From assembly GCF_002287375.1 (NCBI RefSeq), contig NZ_NPOA01000002.1, positions 310,001 through 374,000 on the forward strand: 64,000 nt of DNA, given 5' to 3'. This DNA comes from Virgibacillus profundi (GTDB taxonomy: Bacteria; Bacillota; Bacilli; Bacillales; Amphibacillaceae). This document shows positions 26,129 to 34,079 of this stretch, piece by piece; position 1 is the first letter of the stretch; every line of letters begins with the position of its first letter. Both the position numbers and the translations under genes were made by a program. The notes beneath the pieces were generated by a model. That model was not told where the DNA came from, ran no database searches, and saw only the letters and a list, made by a program, of their open reading frames with translations.

Positions 26129-26254
26129 ATGGAAAAAACAGCTGAAAATATAACGCTAGATCGAGAGTGGATAAAGTTAATGATGGAAGCCAAAACATTA
26201 GGTTTAACTGTGGATGAGGTCCGTTTGTTTTTAGCAGAGACCGGAGGGAAATAA
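26129..26254 (+). CDS. sinI: Anti-repressor SinI
   Basis: A 41-residue ORF matching the SinI family across its core: LDREWIKLMMEAKTLGLT and VDEVRLFL align with the two helices by which B. subtilis SinI binds SinR. It lacks the C-terminal extension of B. subtilis SinI. ATG 26129 follows GGGGGACGGG (26116-26125); an in-frame ATG at 26114 would overlap that site. It lies between a c-di-GMP riboswitch and sinR, so it should relieve SinR repression of biofilm genes when expressed. Confidence 0.88.
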   Translation: MEKTAENITLDREWIKLMMEAKTLGLTVDEVRLFLAETGGK

Positions 26255-26304
26255 AACATGAATGAATTTTATTGTGCTGTATATAGAACTGCTCACCTAT
26301 TTTA

Positions 26305-26313
26305 TGTTATAAT
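26305..26313 (+). promoter_or_regulatory. Separate promoter of sinR
   Basis: TGTTATAAT (TG-N-TATAAT) is a full extended -10 between sinI and sinR, 26 bases before the SinR start. It would allow SinR to be made independently of the riboswitch transcript, as in B. subtilis where sinR has its own promoter. Confidence 0.65.
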
Positions 26314-26339
26314 TCCCATTGAAAGCAGGTGAGGGTGAC

Positions 26340-26666
26340 TTGATCGGTGAAAAAATTAAAAAACTACGCCAAAATAAAAAGATGTCTCTATCAGAACTAG
26401 CCGAAAAAGCTGGTGTGGCCAAATCATATTTAAGTTCAATTGAGCGGAACCTTCAATCAAATCCATCGATCCAGTTTATCGAAAAGATCGGAAAAGTATT
26501 AGGTGTTTCTGCAAACGATTTAATACGGGAAAGTAATTCGGAGCAAACAGATAACCTAGATGATGAATGGCTGGCTATTGTGCAGGAAGCAATGAATTCG
26601 GGCGTAACAAAAGAACAATTCAAAGAATACCTGGAATTTAATAAATGGAGAAATAAACAAGATTAA
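26340..26666 (+). CDS. sinR: Biofilm master repressor SinR
   Basis: A 108-residue DNA-binding repressor. The N-terminal HTH domain contains MSLSELAEKAGVAKSYLSSI and NPSIQFIEKIGKVLGVS. The C-terminal SinI-binding helices contain DEWLAIVQEAMNSGVTKEQF and FNKWRNKQ. Both halves match B. subtilis SinR closely. TTG 26340 is chosen because AGGTGAGG (26327-26334) is five bases upstream and the product then starts MIGEKIKKLR as in SinR. It follows sinI. Confidence 0.93.
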   Translation: MIGEKIKKLRQNKKMSLSELAEKAGVAKSYLSSIERNLQSNPSIQFIEKIGKVLGVSANDLIRESNSEQTDNLDDEWLAIVQEAMNSGVTKEQFKEYLEFNKWRNKQD

Positions 26667-26701
26667 AAAACTGTAGGGCGATATTGCACTACAGTTTTTT
26701 T
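26665..26701 (+). terminator. Terminator of sinR
   Basis: AAAAAACTGTAG / CTACAGTTTTTT, followed directly by the second copy of the 94-bp repeat. Confidence 0.9.
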
Positions 26702-26791
26702 GGCAGTTAAGAAAGTATAACTACTTTCTTACTGCATAAGAGCAAGCTATGAGCATACGCCTAAAAGCTTGGTGTATGCCAAGTTTTCTAA
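26696..26791 (-). repeat. 94-bp structured repeat, copy 2 (inverted)
   Basis: The reverse complement of 10218-10311 with a few substitutions and a short indel near GCAAGCTATGAGC. It keeps both hairpins (AAGAAAGTA / TACTTTCTT and GCATACGCC with its less perfect partner GGTGTATGC). It sits between the sinR terminator and the ECF sigma promoter. Confidence 0.8.
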
Positions 26792-26810
26792 CGTGTTTTT
26801 TAAAAAAACA

Positions 26811-26836
26811 TGTAACAAATTCTGATGTACTTCGTT
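26811..26836 (+). promoter_or_regulatory. ECF-type autoregulatory promoter
   Basis: TGTAAC (26811-26816), 16 bases, then CGTT (26833-26836) matches the TGAAAC-N16-CGTC pattern of SigM/W/X promoters in 8 of 10 positions. It is 30 bases before the ECF sigma gene, which suggests positive autoregulation. Confidence 0.6.
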
Positions 26837-26865
26837 TTATTATATAGAGGGGGGGAGGAAGTTGT

Positions 26866-27396
26866 TTGAAAAAGTATATATTCACTGAATTATTTGAGCA
26901 GTACCAGCTTCCTCTGTTCCGTTATTTAATGCAGATGACTCGGAATCGGGAATTAGCTGAGGAATTGCTCCAGGAAACTTTTTACAGGGCGATGGTTTCT
27001 CTAAAGGTTAAAAATATGCTCCATGCAAGGGCATGGCTTTTTAAAGTAGCCCGTAATTTATTTATCGATTCTGTTAGAAAATCAAACGCTGAGCAGCGAA
27101 TGGTTGATAAGGTAAAAATGGAACATATACCAATTAGTGATCTGGGAAACCCCGAGCAGCAATTGGAAAAAAGAACAAGGCAGGAGGAATTGGAAGAAGT
27201 GATGGGCATGCTTCCTGAACGAATGCAGACAATTTTATATCTGAGGGAAATACAGGGATTAACCTATAAAGAACTGTCTACCACAATGAATCTAACGGAA
27301 AGCCAGGTGAAAACAACGCTGCACCGTGCACGTCAAAAGTTTCGAGAGTATGATAAGCGGTTGAGGAAAGGAGATTTGGAAAGTGAAAAAAGATGA
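26866..27396 (+). CDS. ECF RNA polymerase sigma factor (SigM-like)
   Basis: A 176-residue group IV sigma factor. Region 2 is visible in YQLPLFRYLMQMTRNRELAEELLQETF and region 4 in LPERMQTILYLREIQGLTYKEL with the recognition helix MNLTESQVKTTLHRARQKF. TTG 26866 has GGAGGAA six bases upstream. Its last 14 bases overlap the start of the anti-sigma gene, indicating coupled production. The partner's domain type suggests the SigM group, which responds to envelope stress; orthology is not certain. Confidence 0.9.
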   Translation: MKKYIFTELFEQYQLPLFRYLMQMTRNRELAEELLQETFYRAMVSLKVKNMLHARAWLFKVARNLFIDSVRKSNAEQRMVDKVKMEHIPISDLGNPEQQLEKRTRQEELEEVMGMLPERMQTILYLREIQGLTYKELSTTMNLTESQVKTTLHRARQKFREYDKRLRKGDLESEKR

Positions 27397-28426
27397 TGTT
27401 TTAACAGAATGGAATGAAAAAGAAGTAAAAGTCGATAAAAAAAGCGCCCGAAAATTAGTATGGAAGACAAGACTTTCCATTACATATACAGTTATACGAG
27501 TACTTTTCATCATTTTCTTTTTATATTTATTATATATCATTCCTGTTAGTGTTTTCTATGATATGTCTGGGAAGCAAGCAGAATTTGACCGATTGGTTAC
27601 AACCATTGTAGAAACGAGAAATCCAGGAATTGCAGTGGATAAGTTAGACTTCCGCCGAGCAGAAATTAATCCGTTTTTAACTCAGGAGACCAGTCTCACT
27701 TTATATCGTAACATTGGGGAATGGGAAGTTGTTGTTGGTGAAGTAACAGCAAAGAAAACTCTTTTTGGTGAAGTTAAGATAAATCTTGATTTTGATCGCA
27801 GATACTTAAATGAAAGTAATACACAATCCTATGCAGTGGCACCTGATTTATTGGGGGAAACTTACACTGAGAATAACGGCCATTCGAGTAACCTAACATT
27901 ATCACAACTGGAAAAGATGAATGATGGATTTGTTGCTCAAATACAATTTTCCACGATCAAATCAATGACTCCCGAAGAACTAATAAATATCCTTTCTGAT
28001 TACGATGTACAGGTTTATCAGATGCCTATTTACGGTGGGGAACTAACGGATAGTGAAGTCAGCAATTACATGGGCTATGGTCGTGCAGGACAATTTACCT
28101 TTGTATCGTCATTAATGCTAAGACCTTTCATTGAGTACGATGAAAAAAATAGACAATCTTCATCAATTGGTACATTATCAGGAGAAGGTAGTATTGATGA
28201 GGCAGAAAGTCAATTTTATCAAGACATGGAATGGTTAATTGAAAATGGAAACTATCAGGATAAGGAATTGGACAAAGCAAGGTTGGCCTATATAAAAGAA
28301 AACGGCATGCAGGTCTATGGAGCAACAGTGACAGGGCCAATCAGGGAAGTGGAACGTCTCATGGATGAGGAATTATTTCATCAGTTTCATTTAGGTGGTG
28401 TGGAAATCTGGAATTGGTATGAATGA
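27383..28426 (+). CDS. Membrane anti-sigma factor (Sigma_reg_N / Sigma_reg_C type)
   Basis: A 347-residue protein with a cytoplasmic N-terminus (about 1-32), one membrane helix (about 35-58) and a large extracellular domain of the sigma-regulator N/C-terminal families, as in B. subtilis YhdL, the inhibitor of SigM. The cytoplasmic stretch would hold the ECF factor at the membrane. GTG 27383 lies within the sigma gene behind GGAAAGGAGA. No cleavage signature can be identified. Confidence 0.82.
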   Translation: MKKDDVLTEWNEKEVKVDKKSARKLVWKTRLSITYTVIRVLFIIFFLYLLYIIPVSVFYDMSGKQAEFDRLVTTIVETRNPGIAVDKLDFRRAEINPFLTQETSLTLYRNIGEWEVVVGEVTAKKTLFGEVKINLDFDRRYLNESNTQSYAVAPDLLGETYTENNGHSSNLTLSQLEKMNDGFVAQIQFSTIKSMTPEELINILSDYDVQVYQMPIYGGELTDSEVSNYMGYGRAGQFTFVSSLMLRPFIEYDEKNRQSSSIGTLSGEGSIDEAESQFYQDMEWLIENGNYQDKELDKARLAYIKENGMQVYGATVTGPIREVERLMDEELFHQFHLGGVEIWNWYE

Positions 28427-28499
28427 GGATAGTGATTTTTTTCTTGACTTGGATTATAATTAATAAAAATTATCTTGAGCAAATGAAAATGGTGACGAC

Positions 28500-29009
28500 A
28501 TGCGAAGATTTTTATACTGGCTTTTGCCTTTAACCTGGATGGGGGTAATTTTTTACTCCTCATCCACACCTTATGAAAAACAAAATATTAAACCATTACT
28601 CTTTGAAACCATTGATCTCTCCTTTCTGGAACCGTTCCTGAGTTGGATTTCTTTCACATACCATCATTCAGTCGTAAGCATAGAAACACATGGTGTGGCA
28701 GGTTTTATTGAATTTTTCATTCGTAAAGGAGCACATGTGGGTGTCTTTTTTGTGTTGCTATGTCTGTTTTATATCGCATTAAAAAAGACTGCTGGTATCT
28801 TATTTAGGACAACTCTATTTATTTCCTTTTTCCTTACCGCTGCATATGCTATTTTAGATGAAATTCATCAAGGCTTTACTCCAAACCGCACACCTTATAT
28901 TGGAGATGTTTTATTGGATTCGGTTGGAGGACTGCTTGCAGCTGGTTTTCTATTCGTTTTTCATCGATGGAAAAAGAAAAATAATGTAAAAAAGCCAAAA
29001 AAAATATAA
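28500..29009 (+). CDS. VanZ-like family membrane protein
   Basis: A 169-residue protein with about four membrane segments and the VanZ-family features: WMGVIFYSSSTPY at the start, FIRKGAHVGVFFVL in the middle and DEIHQGFTPNRTPYIGDVLLDSVGG. Such proteins occur widely in Bacillaceae, mostly without known function; the link to teicoplanin resistance holds only for VanZ itself. Only a weak GGTGA site precedes ATG 28500. Confidence 0.85.
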   Translation: MRRFLYWLLPLTWMGVIFYSSSTPYEKQNIKPLLFETIDLSFLEPFLSWISFTYHHSVVSIETHGVAGFIEFFIRKGAHVGVFFVLLCLFYIALKKTAGILFRTTLFISFFLTAAYAILDEIHQGFTPNRTPYIGDVLLDSVGGLLAAGFLFVFHRWKKKNNVKKPKKI

Positions 29010-29060
29010 ATTTGACGAATTTATTAATGGATAAAGGAATATTTTATGATAAAATTAGAA

Positions 29061-29078
29061 GTCGACAATTTTCGACAA
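29061..29078 (-). promoter_or_regulatory. Tandem Spo0A boxes
   Basis: On the minus strand TTGTCGAA (29071-29078) is followed two bases on by TTGTCGAC (29061-29068). Both match the Spo0A box core TGTCGAA, one perfectly and one with a single change. They lie about 80-90 bases upstream of the 52-residue ORF. Confidence 0.6.
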
Positions 29079-29154
29079 TGATTTGCATATTCATATGCTA
29101 TAGTTCTATTTAACTAGCAAATGATATAGTAGCATATCAAAAGGTGGGAAGTTA

Positions 29155-29313
29155 ATGGGTGAACAGGAAAAATATAAAAAAATGCTAAAAAAAGTGATTG
29201 ATGAAACAGAGAGCTATAAAATTCAATCTTCAGAAGAATTGATCCAAATGTTGATCAAAGAATTAACAAATGGAACAGAATTAAAAGGGAACTTTCAAAC
29301 ACTTGCAAAATAG
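29155..29313 (+). CDS. Hypothetical small protein (52 aa) behind Spo0A boxes
   Basis: ATG 29155 follows AAGGTGGG (29141-29148). The 52-residue product is charged and helical (EKYKKMLKKVIDETESYK, SEELIQMLIKELTNG) with no membrane segment. I do not recognise it. It is a single-gene unit with its own terminator, and two Spo0A boxes upstream suggest control during transition state or sporulation. Confidence 0.65.
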   Translation: MGEQEKYKKMLKKVIDETESYKIQSSEELIQMLIKELTNGTELKGNFQTLAK

Positions 29314-29323
29314 CTAATATACG

Positions 29324-29354
29324 ACTACATTTGTTAATGAAATGTAGTTTTTTA
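29324..29354 (+). terminator. Terminator of the 52-residue ORF
   Basis: ACTACATTT / AAATGTAGT with TTTTTT. Confidence 0.85.
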
Positions 29355-29385
29355 TTTTTCATTTGAATTAAAAGGAGCGAATAAA

Positions 29386-30120
29386 ATGGAAATTGTAAAA
29401 GTAAAGAATTATGAAGAAATGAGTGAAAAGGCTAGCACTTTAATGATAGAGAAATTAAATAATCTGGAAAAGCCGGTTTTAGGTCTGGCAACAGGTTCTA
29501 CACCTGAAGGACTGTATGAGATCCTGATTGATAAAAATAAGCGCAACGAAGTAACTTTTGAAAATGTGACAAGCTTTAACCTGGATGAATATGCGGGTTT
29601 GAAAAATACAGATCCAAATAGCTATCACCATTACATGAATGAAAAGTTATTTAAACATATTGATATTCCAAAGGGTAATACCCATGTTCCAAATGGCTCT
29701 GCAAGTGATTTGGAAAAAGAGTGCCAGGATTATGAAGCATTAATTCGTGACAAAAACCATGTTGATATTCAATTGCTGGGAATTGGGGGAAATGGTCATA
29801 TCGGTTTTAATGAGCCAGGAACACCTTTTACAAGCAGAACACAGGTCATCAATTTAGATGAATCAACACGTCAGGCAAATGCCAGATTTTTCCCTTCTAT
29901 GGAGGAAGTTCCGACCCAAGCCATAACGATGGGAATCGAAACAATTATGGAAAGTAAAGAAATTATCTTACTCGCTTCAGGTGAAAATAAAGCAGAGGCA
30001 GTAGAAAGTTTAATTAATGGGGAAGTAACGGAAGATTTTCCGGCATCCATCCTGCAAAAACATGCCCATGTTACTATAATTGCTGATGAAGCGGCATTGT
30101 CAAAAGTAACAAGTAATTGA
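29386..30120 (+). CDS. nagB: Glucosamine-6-phosphate deaminase
   Basis: A 244-residue enzyme converting glucosamine 6-phosphate to fructose 6-phosphate and ammonia. It shows GLATGSTPEGLYE for phosphate binding, FNLDEYAGL (catalytic D67), and GIGGNGHIGFNEPGTPF with H138 and E143. The length matches the short Bacillus NagB, lacking the allosteric C-terminal part of the E. coli enzyme. It stands alone, without nagA or a NagR/YvoA gene nearby. AAAGGAG lies upstream of the start. Confidence 0.95.
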   Translation: MEIVKVKNYEEMSEKASTLMIEKLNNLEKPVLGLATGSTPEGLYEILIDKNKRNEVTFENVTSFNLDEYAGLKNTDPNSYHHYMNEKLFKHIDIPKGNTHVPNGSASDLEKECQDYEALIRDKNHVDIQLLGIGGNGHIGFNEPGTPFTSRTQVINLDESTRQANARFFPSMEEVPTQAITMGIETIMESKEIILLASGENKAEAVESLINGEVTEDFPASILQKHAHVTIIADEAALSKVTSN

Positions 30121-30140
30121 AAGTTTGATATACAATAAAG

Positions 30141-30175
30141 AAAACCCATCAGCACCTCTGCTGATGGGTTTTTTA
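30141..30175. terminator. Terminator between nagB and yigZ
   Basis: AAAACCCATCAGC / GCTGATGGGTTTT with T runs on both strands between two convergent genes. Confidence 0.9.
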
Positions 30176-30826
30176 TTACTCCTCTGACGTTGAAAAAACA
30201 TCAATCTCCACATAAGCAGTATTTTTTTTCGTAATATCTGCCTGGTCACTTGTCAGGTCAATAATCCAATCATTGAAGGCTAGTTCACTTCCAGTTTTTA
30301 CGTAAACGACAAATTCTACCTTTTCCAAATAGTTTATCGTTTCTAGTATATGTTCAGAATTACGAATTACATTTTCAAGTTTTCCGAGTAAAGGGTAGTC
30401 GACAATGATCGAGAAACCTTGCATTAGCTGCCTTTTGACAATGCCTGTAGTTTGAAGTGCACGCGAGGTTGTGCTGCCATATGCACGGATTAAACCGCCT
30501 GCTCCAAGCTTAATACCGCCAAAATATCTTGTTACAACGACAGCAGTATCCTTTAAATTCTGTTTTTTTAATACTTCAAGCATTGGTACGCCAGCGGTTC
30601 CAGTTGGTTCACCATCATCGTTTGCTTTTTGAATTTCATCATTTTCCCCAATAATATATGCAGAACAATTATGTGTTGCATCATGATGCTTTTTCTTGAT
30701 TTGCCGAATGAAATTCTGTGCTTCTTCTTCAGTTTCAACACGTTTAACATAACCGATAAAGCGTGACTTTTGTATGATGATCTGATCCGATCCTTCTTGT
30801 TTTACGGTGAAATAATTTGCTAACAT
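30176..30826 (-). CDS. yvyE: YigZ/IMPACT family protein (YvyE)
   Basis: A 216-residue protein with the UPF0029/IMPACT N-terminal domain: SRFIGYVKRVETEEEA, HHDATHNCSAYIIG, DGEPTGTAGVPMLEVL and VVTRYFGGIKLGAGGLIRAYG. A ferredoxin-like C-terminal domain follows. The molecular function is not settled; eukaryotic IMPACT affects translation control. In B. subtilis yvyE lies next to degS, divergent as here, which supports orthology. Confidence 0.92.
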   Translation of the reverse strand: MLANYFTVKQEGSDQIIIQKSRFIGYVKRVETEEEAQNFIRQIKKKHHDATHNCSAYIIGENDEIQKANDDGEPTGTAGVPMLEVLKKQNLKDTAVVVTRYFGGIKLGAGGLIRAYGSTTSRALQTTGIVKRQLMQGFSIIVDYPLLGKLENVIRNSEHILETINYLEKVEFVVYVKTGSELAFNDWIIDLTSDQADITKKNTAYVEIDVFSTSEE

Positions 30827-30999
30827 GCTTGCTTTTGCCCCCTTAAAAGAACATTATAGTATGTAAGGAACCCTTATGTTTATAGTGTTCTGAACGAAAG
30901 TTATAATTTTTAGGATAGAATTTCCTATAAGTATGAAAAAAGACCCTATAAAAATGATGATAATATACGTATAATTATAGCATAGGTTGGTGGGAGACT

Positions 31000-32136
31000 T
31001 TGGTACAAAAAATAAGCGATACTGCTTTGGACCATGTAATTGACGAAATGATAGAAGTAGTGGAAAATAGTAAGGACGAGATTTTTAATATTAGTGAAGA
31101 AGCTCGCAAGGAACACGAATATCTTGTTAAGGAGCTTAAGGAAACGAAAGAAAAAGTTATCCGTCATATTGAAGATGGGGATCAGCTTGAACAAATGGTG
31201 AGATTTTCCAGACAGCGTTTAGCGGAGGTAAGTAAATATTTTGACCGCTATAAGGAAAATGAAATCCGCGAAGTATATGAGAAGACACATGCTATGCAAA
31301 CAAAACTGGCAATGATCCAGCAGGAAGAAAAAGTTTTGCGCGAGAAACGCGATGATTTGGAAAGAAGATTGATCACATTAAGTCAAACGATCGAACGGGC
31401 AGAGGGGCTGGCCAGTAAAATAATAGTAATACTTACATATCTGCATGATGACTTCAGGCAAGTTAATAAAATGATTGAAAGCGCAAAGGAAAAACAGGAA
31501 TTTGGCTTGAAAATTATTGAAGCACAGGAGGAAGAACGCAGAAGGATATCAAGGGAAATTCATGATGGTCCAGCTCAGATGCTTGCAAATATTTTACTTC
31601 GATCAGAACTGGTTGATCGGTCATTCAGATCAAATAATGTGGAACAGGCACTGGAAGAGATAAAAAGTGTCCGTAAGATGGTACGCTCTTCTTTATATGA
31701 GGTACGTCGTATCATTTATGATCTCCGTCCAATGGCTTTGGATGATCTAGGTTTAATTCCCACAATAAAAAAATATGTTGCAAACATTGCAGAATACAAT
31801 AAGACTGAAATTGAATTTTCCTCAATTGGAGAAGAGAAGCGTCTTAACCAGAAATATGAAATTGCATTTTTTCGTTTAGTTCAGGAATCACTGCAAAATG
31901 CAATTAAACATGCTGAAGCCAGTTTAATTCAAGTAAAACTGGACATTAGAAAAGATAATCTGACGATGGTAATTAAAGACAATGGAAAAGGCTTTGATCC
32001 CGGGATGAAAAGGGATAAATCATTTGGATTAATTGGTATGCGAGAGCGAGTCGAAATGATTGAAGGTAAACTGGAAATCAACTCCAAGAAAGGCAAAGGA
32101 ACCAGTATTCTGATTCATGTCCCATACAGTCCTTAG
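31000..32136 (+). CDS. degS: Sensor histidine kinase DegS
   Basis: A 378-residue soluble kinase of the DegS-DegU pair. The N-terminal half is a long helical sensor region without membrane helices. H188 in RREIHDGPAQMLAN-type context (HisKA_3) is the phosphorylation site, and the HATPase domain shows NAIKHAEAS and DNGKGFDPG with FGLIGMRERVE. TTG 31000 follows GGTGGGAGA. It controls exoenzymes, motility and biofilm through DegU, encoded 88 bases downstream. Confidence 0.95.
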   Translation: MVQKISDTALDHVIDEMIEVVENSKDEIFNISEEARKEHEYLVKELKETKEKVIRHIEDGDQLEQMVRFSRQRLAEVSKYFDRYKENEIREVYEKTHAMQTKLAMIQQEEKVLREKRDDLERRLITLSQTIERAEGLASKIIVILTYLHDDFRQVNKMIESAKEKQEFGLKIIEAQEEERRRISREIHDGPAQMLANILLRSELVDRSFRSNNVEQALEEIKSVRKMVRSSLYEVRRIIYDLRPMALDDLGLIPTIKKYVANIAEYNKTEIEFSSIGEEKRLNQKYEIAFFRLVQESLQNAIKHAEASLIQVKLDIRKDNLTMVIKDNGKGFDPGMKRDKSFGLIGMRERVEMIEGKLEINSKKGKGTSILIHVPYSP

Positions 32137-32224
32137 TTTTTTATAAAAAAAATAAAAAAGAATGATCATCTGTCATTGTAAATGTAATAGAGAGAACTAA
32201 ATAAACTCTGGGAGGAACGAAACG

Positions 32225-32917
32225 ATGAATAAAGAGGAAAAAATAAAAATCGTATTAATAGATGACCACAAGTTATTTCGGGAAGGAGTAAAACGGATTT
32301 TGGAATTTGAACCTTCATTTGAAGTTGTAGCTGAAGGTGATGACGGTTCAATTGCTTCCAAGCTAGTAAAAGAGAACAATCCTGATGTAGTTTTAATGGA
32401 TATTAATATGCCGACAATGAATGGTGTACAAGCAACAGCAGATCTTGTCAGATATTTCCCGAACACAAATGTTATCATTCTATCAATCCATGATGATGAA
32501 AGTTATGTAACACATGCCCTCAAAACAGGTGCACAAGGGTATCTCTTAAAGGAAATGGACTCCGATTCACTGATCGAAGCGATTAAAGTTGTCAGTGAAG
32601 GTGGCTCCTACCTGCATCCAAAAGTAACTCATAATTTAGTACAGGAATACCGTCGTCTGGCAAAAGAAAATACATCTGCAATTGTTGATGGTGGAATTGA
32701 ATACCGCAAACCACTGCATTTACTTACAAAACGTGAGTGTCAGGTACTTCAGTTATTAGCCGATGGAAAAAGCAACCGTGCCGTAGCCGAAACCTTATAT
32801 ATTAGTGAAAAAACGGTTAAAAACCATGTGAGTAATATTTTACAAAAAATGAATGTTAATGATCGTACACAGGCTGTAGTTTCAGCAATTAAAAAAGGTT
32901 GGGTAGAAGTTTTATAG
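32225..32917 (+). CDS. degU: Response regulator DegU
   Basis: A 230-residue NarL-type regulator. The receiver domain carries [13 protein letters not shown] and the phospho-acceptor D59 in VVLMDINMP. The C-terminal LuxR-type HTH contains [23 protein letters not shown] and [21 protein letters not shown] precedes the ATG. DegU acts on motility, competence and exopolymer genes, many of which follow in this window. Confidence 0.96.
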   Translation: MNKEEKIKIVLIDDHKLFREGVKRILEFEPSFEVVAEGDDGSIASKLVKENNPDVVLMDINMPTMNGVQATADLVRYFPNTNVIILSIHDDESYVTHALKTGAQGYLLKEMDSDSLIEAIKVVSEGGSYLHPKVTHNLVQEYRRLAKENTSAIVDGGIEYRKPLHLLTKRECQVLQLLADGKSNRAVAETLYISEKTVKNHVSNILQKMNVNDRTQAVVSAIKKGWVEVL

Positions 32918-33008
32918 TTTGCCTTTTTTTACCACCAGGGCTGTTTACTAACGTTGAAAAATGGGAAGTATAGTCCCACTCTATTGTCTATCATAGATAG
33001 TTATATAA

Positions 33009-33043
33009 AATACTCCGATGTTGATAGCATTGGGGTATTTTTG
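33009..33043 (+). terminator. Terminator after degU
   Basis: AATACTCCGATG / CATTGGGGTATT (G-T pair) with TTTTT. Confidence 0.8.
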
Positions 33044-33154
33044 TTTGTATTTAATAATGCATTTTTCAATCCGATCATGTAAAATGAAAATAGATAAAAT
33101 AGTACATGCTATCCTACTAAATTTATTCAAGGTTTAATGGAGGAGAAGGTAAAA

Positions 33155-33997
33155 ATGAAAGTTGCTGTAATGACGGACAGCACGGCATATATTCCTGCCG
33201 AGCTACGGGACAAGCACCATATTCATATGGTCCCGCTTAGTGTCGTATTTGAAGATACCTCCTATCAAGAGGAAATAGATATTACTACAGAGGAATTTTA
33301 TCAAAAGGTCAGGGAATCAAAGAGCTTGCCGAAAACATCACAGCCCTCCATCGGCTATGTTACAAACAAACTGGAGGAATTGGCTAATGACTATGATGCT
33401 GTAATTTCGATTCACCTTTCCAGTGGAATCAGCGGTACTTATCAAGCAGTGGCCAGTGCTGGTGAAATGGTGGATGGAATTGATGTTTATGCATTTGATT
33501 CGGAGCTTAGTGCAATGCCACAAGGATTTTATGCCCTGGAAGCGGCTGAAATGGCCAAAGAAAATAAAACACCGGATGAAATAATCGTGCGACTGAATCA
33601 AATGAAAAGTAATATTCGTGCATATTTCATGGTAGATGATCTGAGTAATTTACAGCGCGGTGGACGTTTAAATGGCGCTCAAGCCATAGTCGGCAGTCTA
33701 TTGCAGGTAAAACCTGTCCTGCATTTTGTTGATAAAGTGATCGTTCCATTTGAAAAAATCCGCACACGTAAAAAAGCAATTAATCGCATCATTGGTATGC
33801 TTGAAGCGGATGCGAATAAAGGAAAAGATCTCAGAGTTGTTTTTATTCATGCAAATAATGAACAATCTGCAATTGAACTCCGTGATAACTTTATAAAGAA
33901 ATACCCATCAGCTGACACCTCAATAAGCCACTTCGGCCCCGTAATAGGTACCCATTTAGGCGAAGGAGCCATTGGCGTCGGCTGGTATGTGAAATAG
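33155..33997 (+). CDS. DegV family fatty-acid-binding protein
   Basis: A 280-residue DegV protein. It starts VAVMTDSTAYIP and includes KTSQPSIGYV and SSGISGTYQAV, the conserved serines that bind the fatty-acid carboxylate in FakB-type proteins. These proteins present exogenous fatty acids to the kinase FakA. ATG 33155 is used since GGAGGAGAAGG lies upstream; the earlier frame start at 33137 lies in that site. In B. subtilis a degV gene (yviA) is also directly after degU. Confidence 0.93.
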   Translation: MKVAVMTDSTAYIPAELRDKHHIHMVPLSVVFEDTSYQEEIDITTEEFYQKVRESKSLPKTSQPSIGYVTNKLEELANDYDAVISIHLSSGISGTYQAVASAGEMVDGIDVYAFDSELSAMPQGFYALEAAEMAKENKTPDEIIVRLNQMKSNIRAYFMVDDLSNLQRGGRLNGAQAIVGSLLQVKPVLHFVDKVIVPFEKIRTRKKAINRIIGMLEADANKGKDLRVVFIHANNEQSAIELRDNFIKKYPSADTSISHFGPVIGTHLGEGAIGVGWYVK

Positions 33998-34025
33998 CTA
34001 TTATTTATTTTTTACTATATTTAAC

Positions 34026-34045
34026 CCGCCAGCTCAGACTGGCGG
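34026..34045. repeat. Hairpin between degV and comFA
   Basis: CCGCCAG / CTGGCGG with a 6-base loop and no T run; possibly a weak terminator or mRNA-end structure. Confidence 0.45.
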
Positions 34046-34079
34046 AAATACTATACCATATAAAAAAGGAGATGCAATC

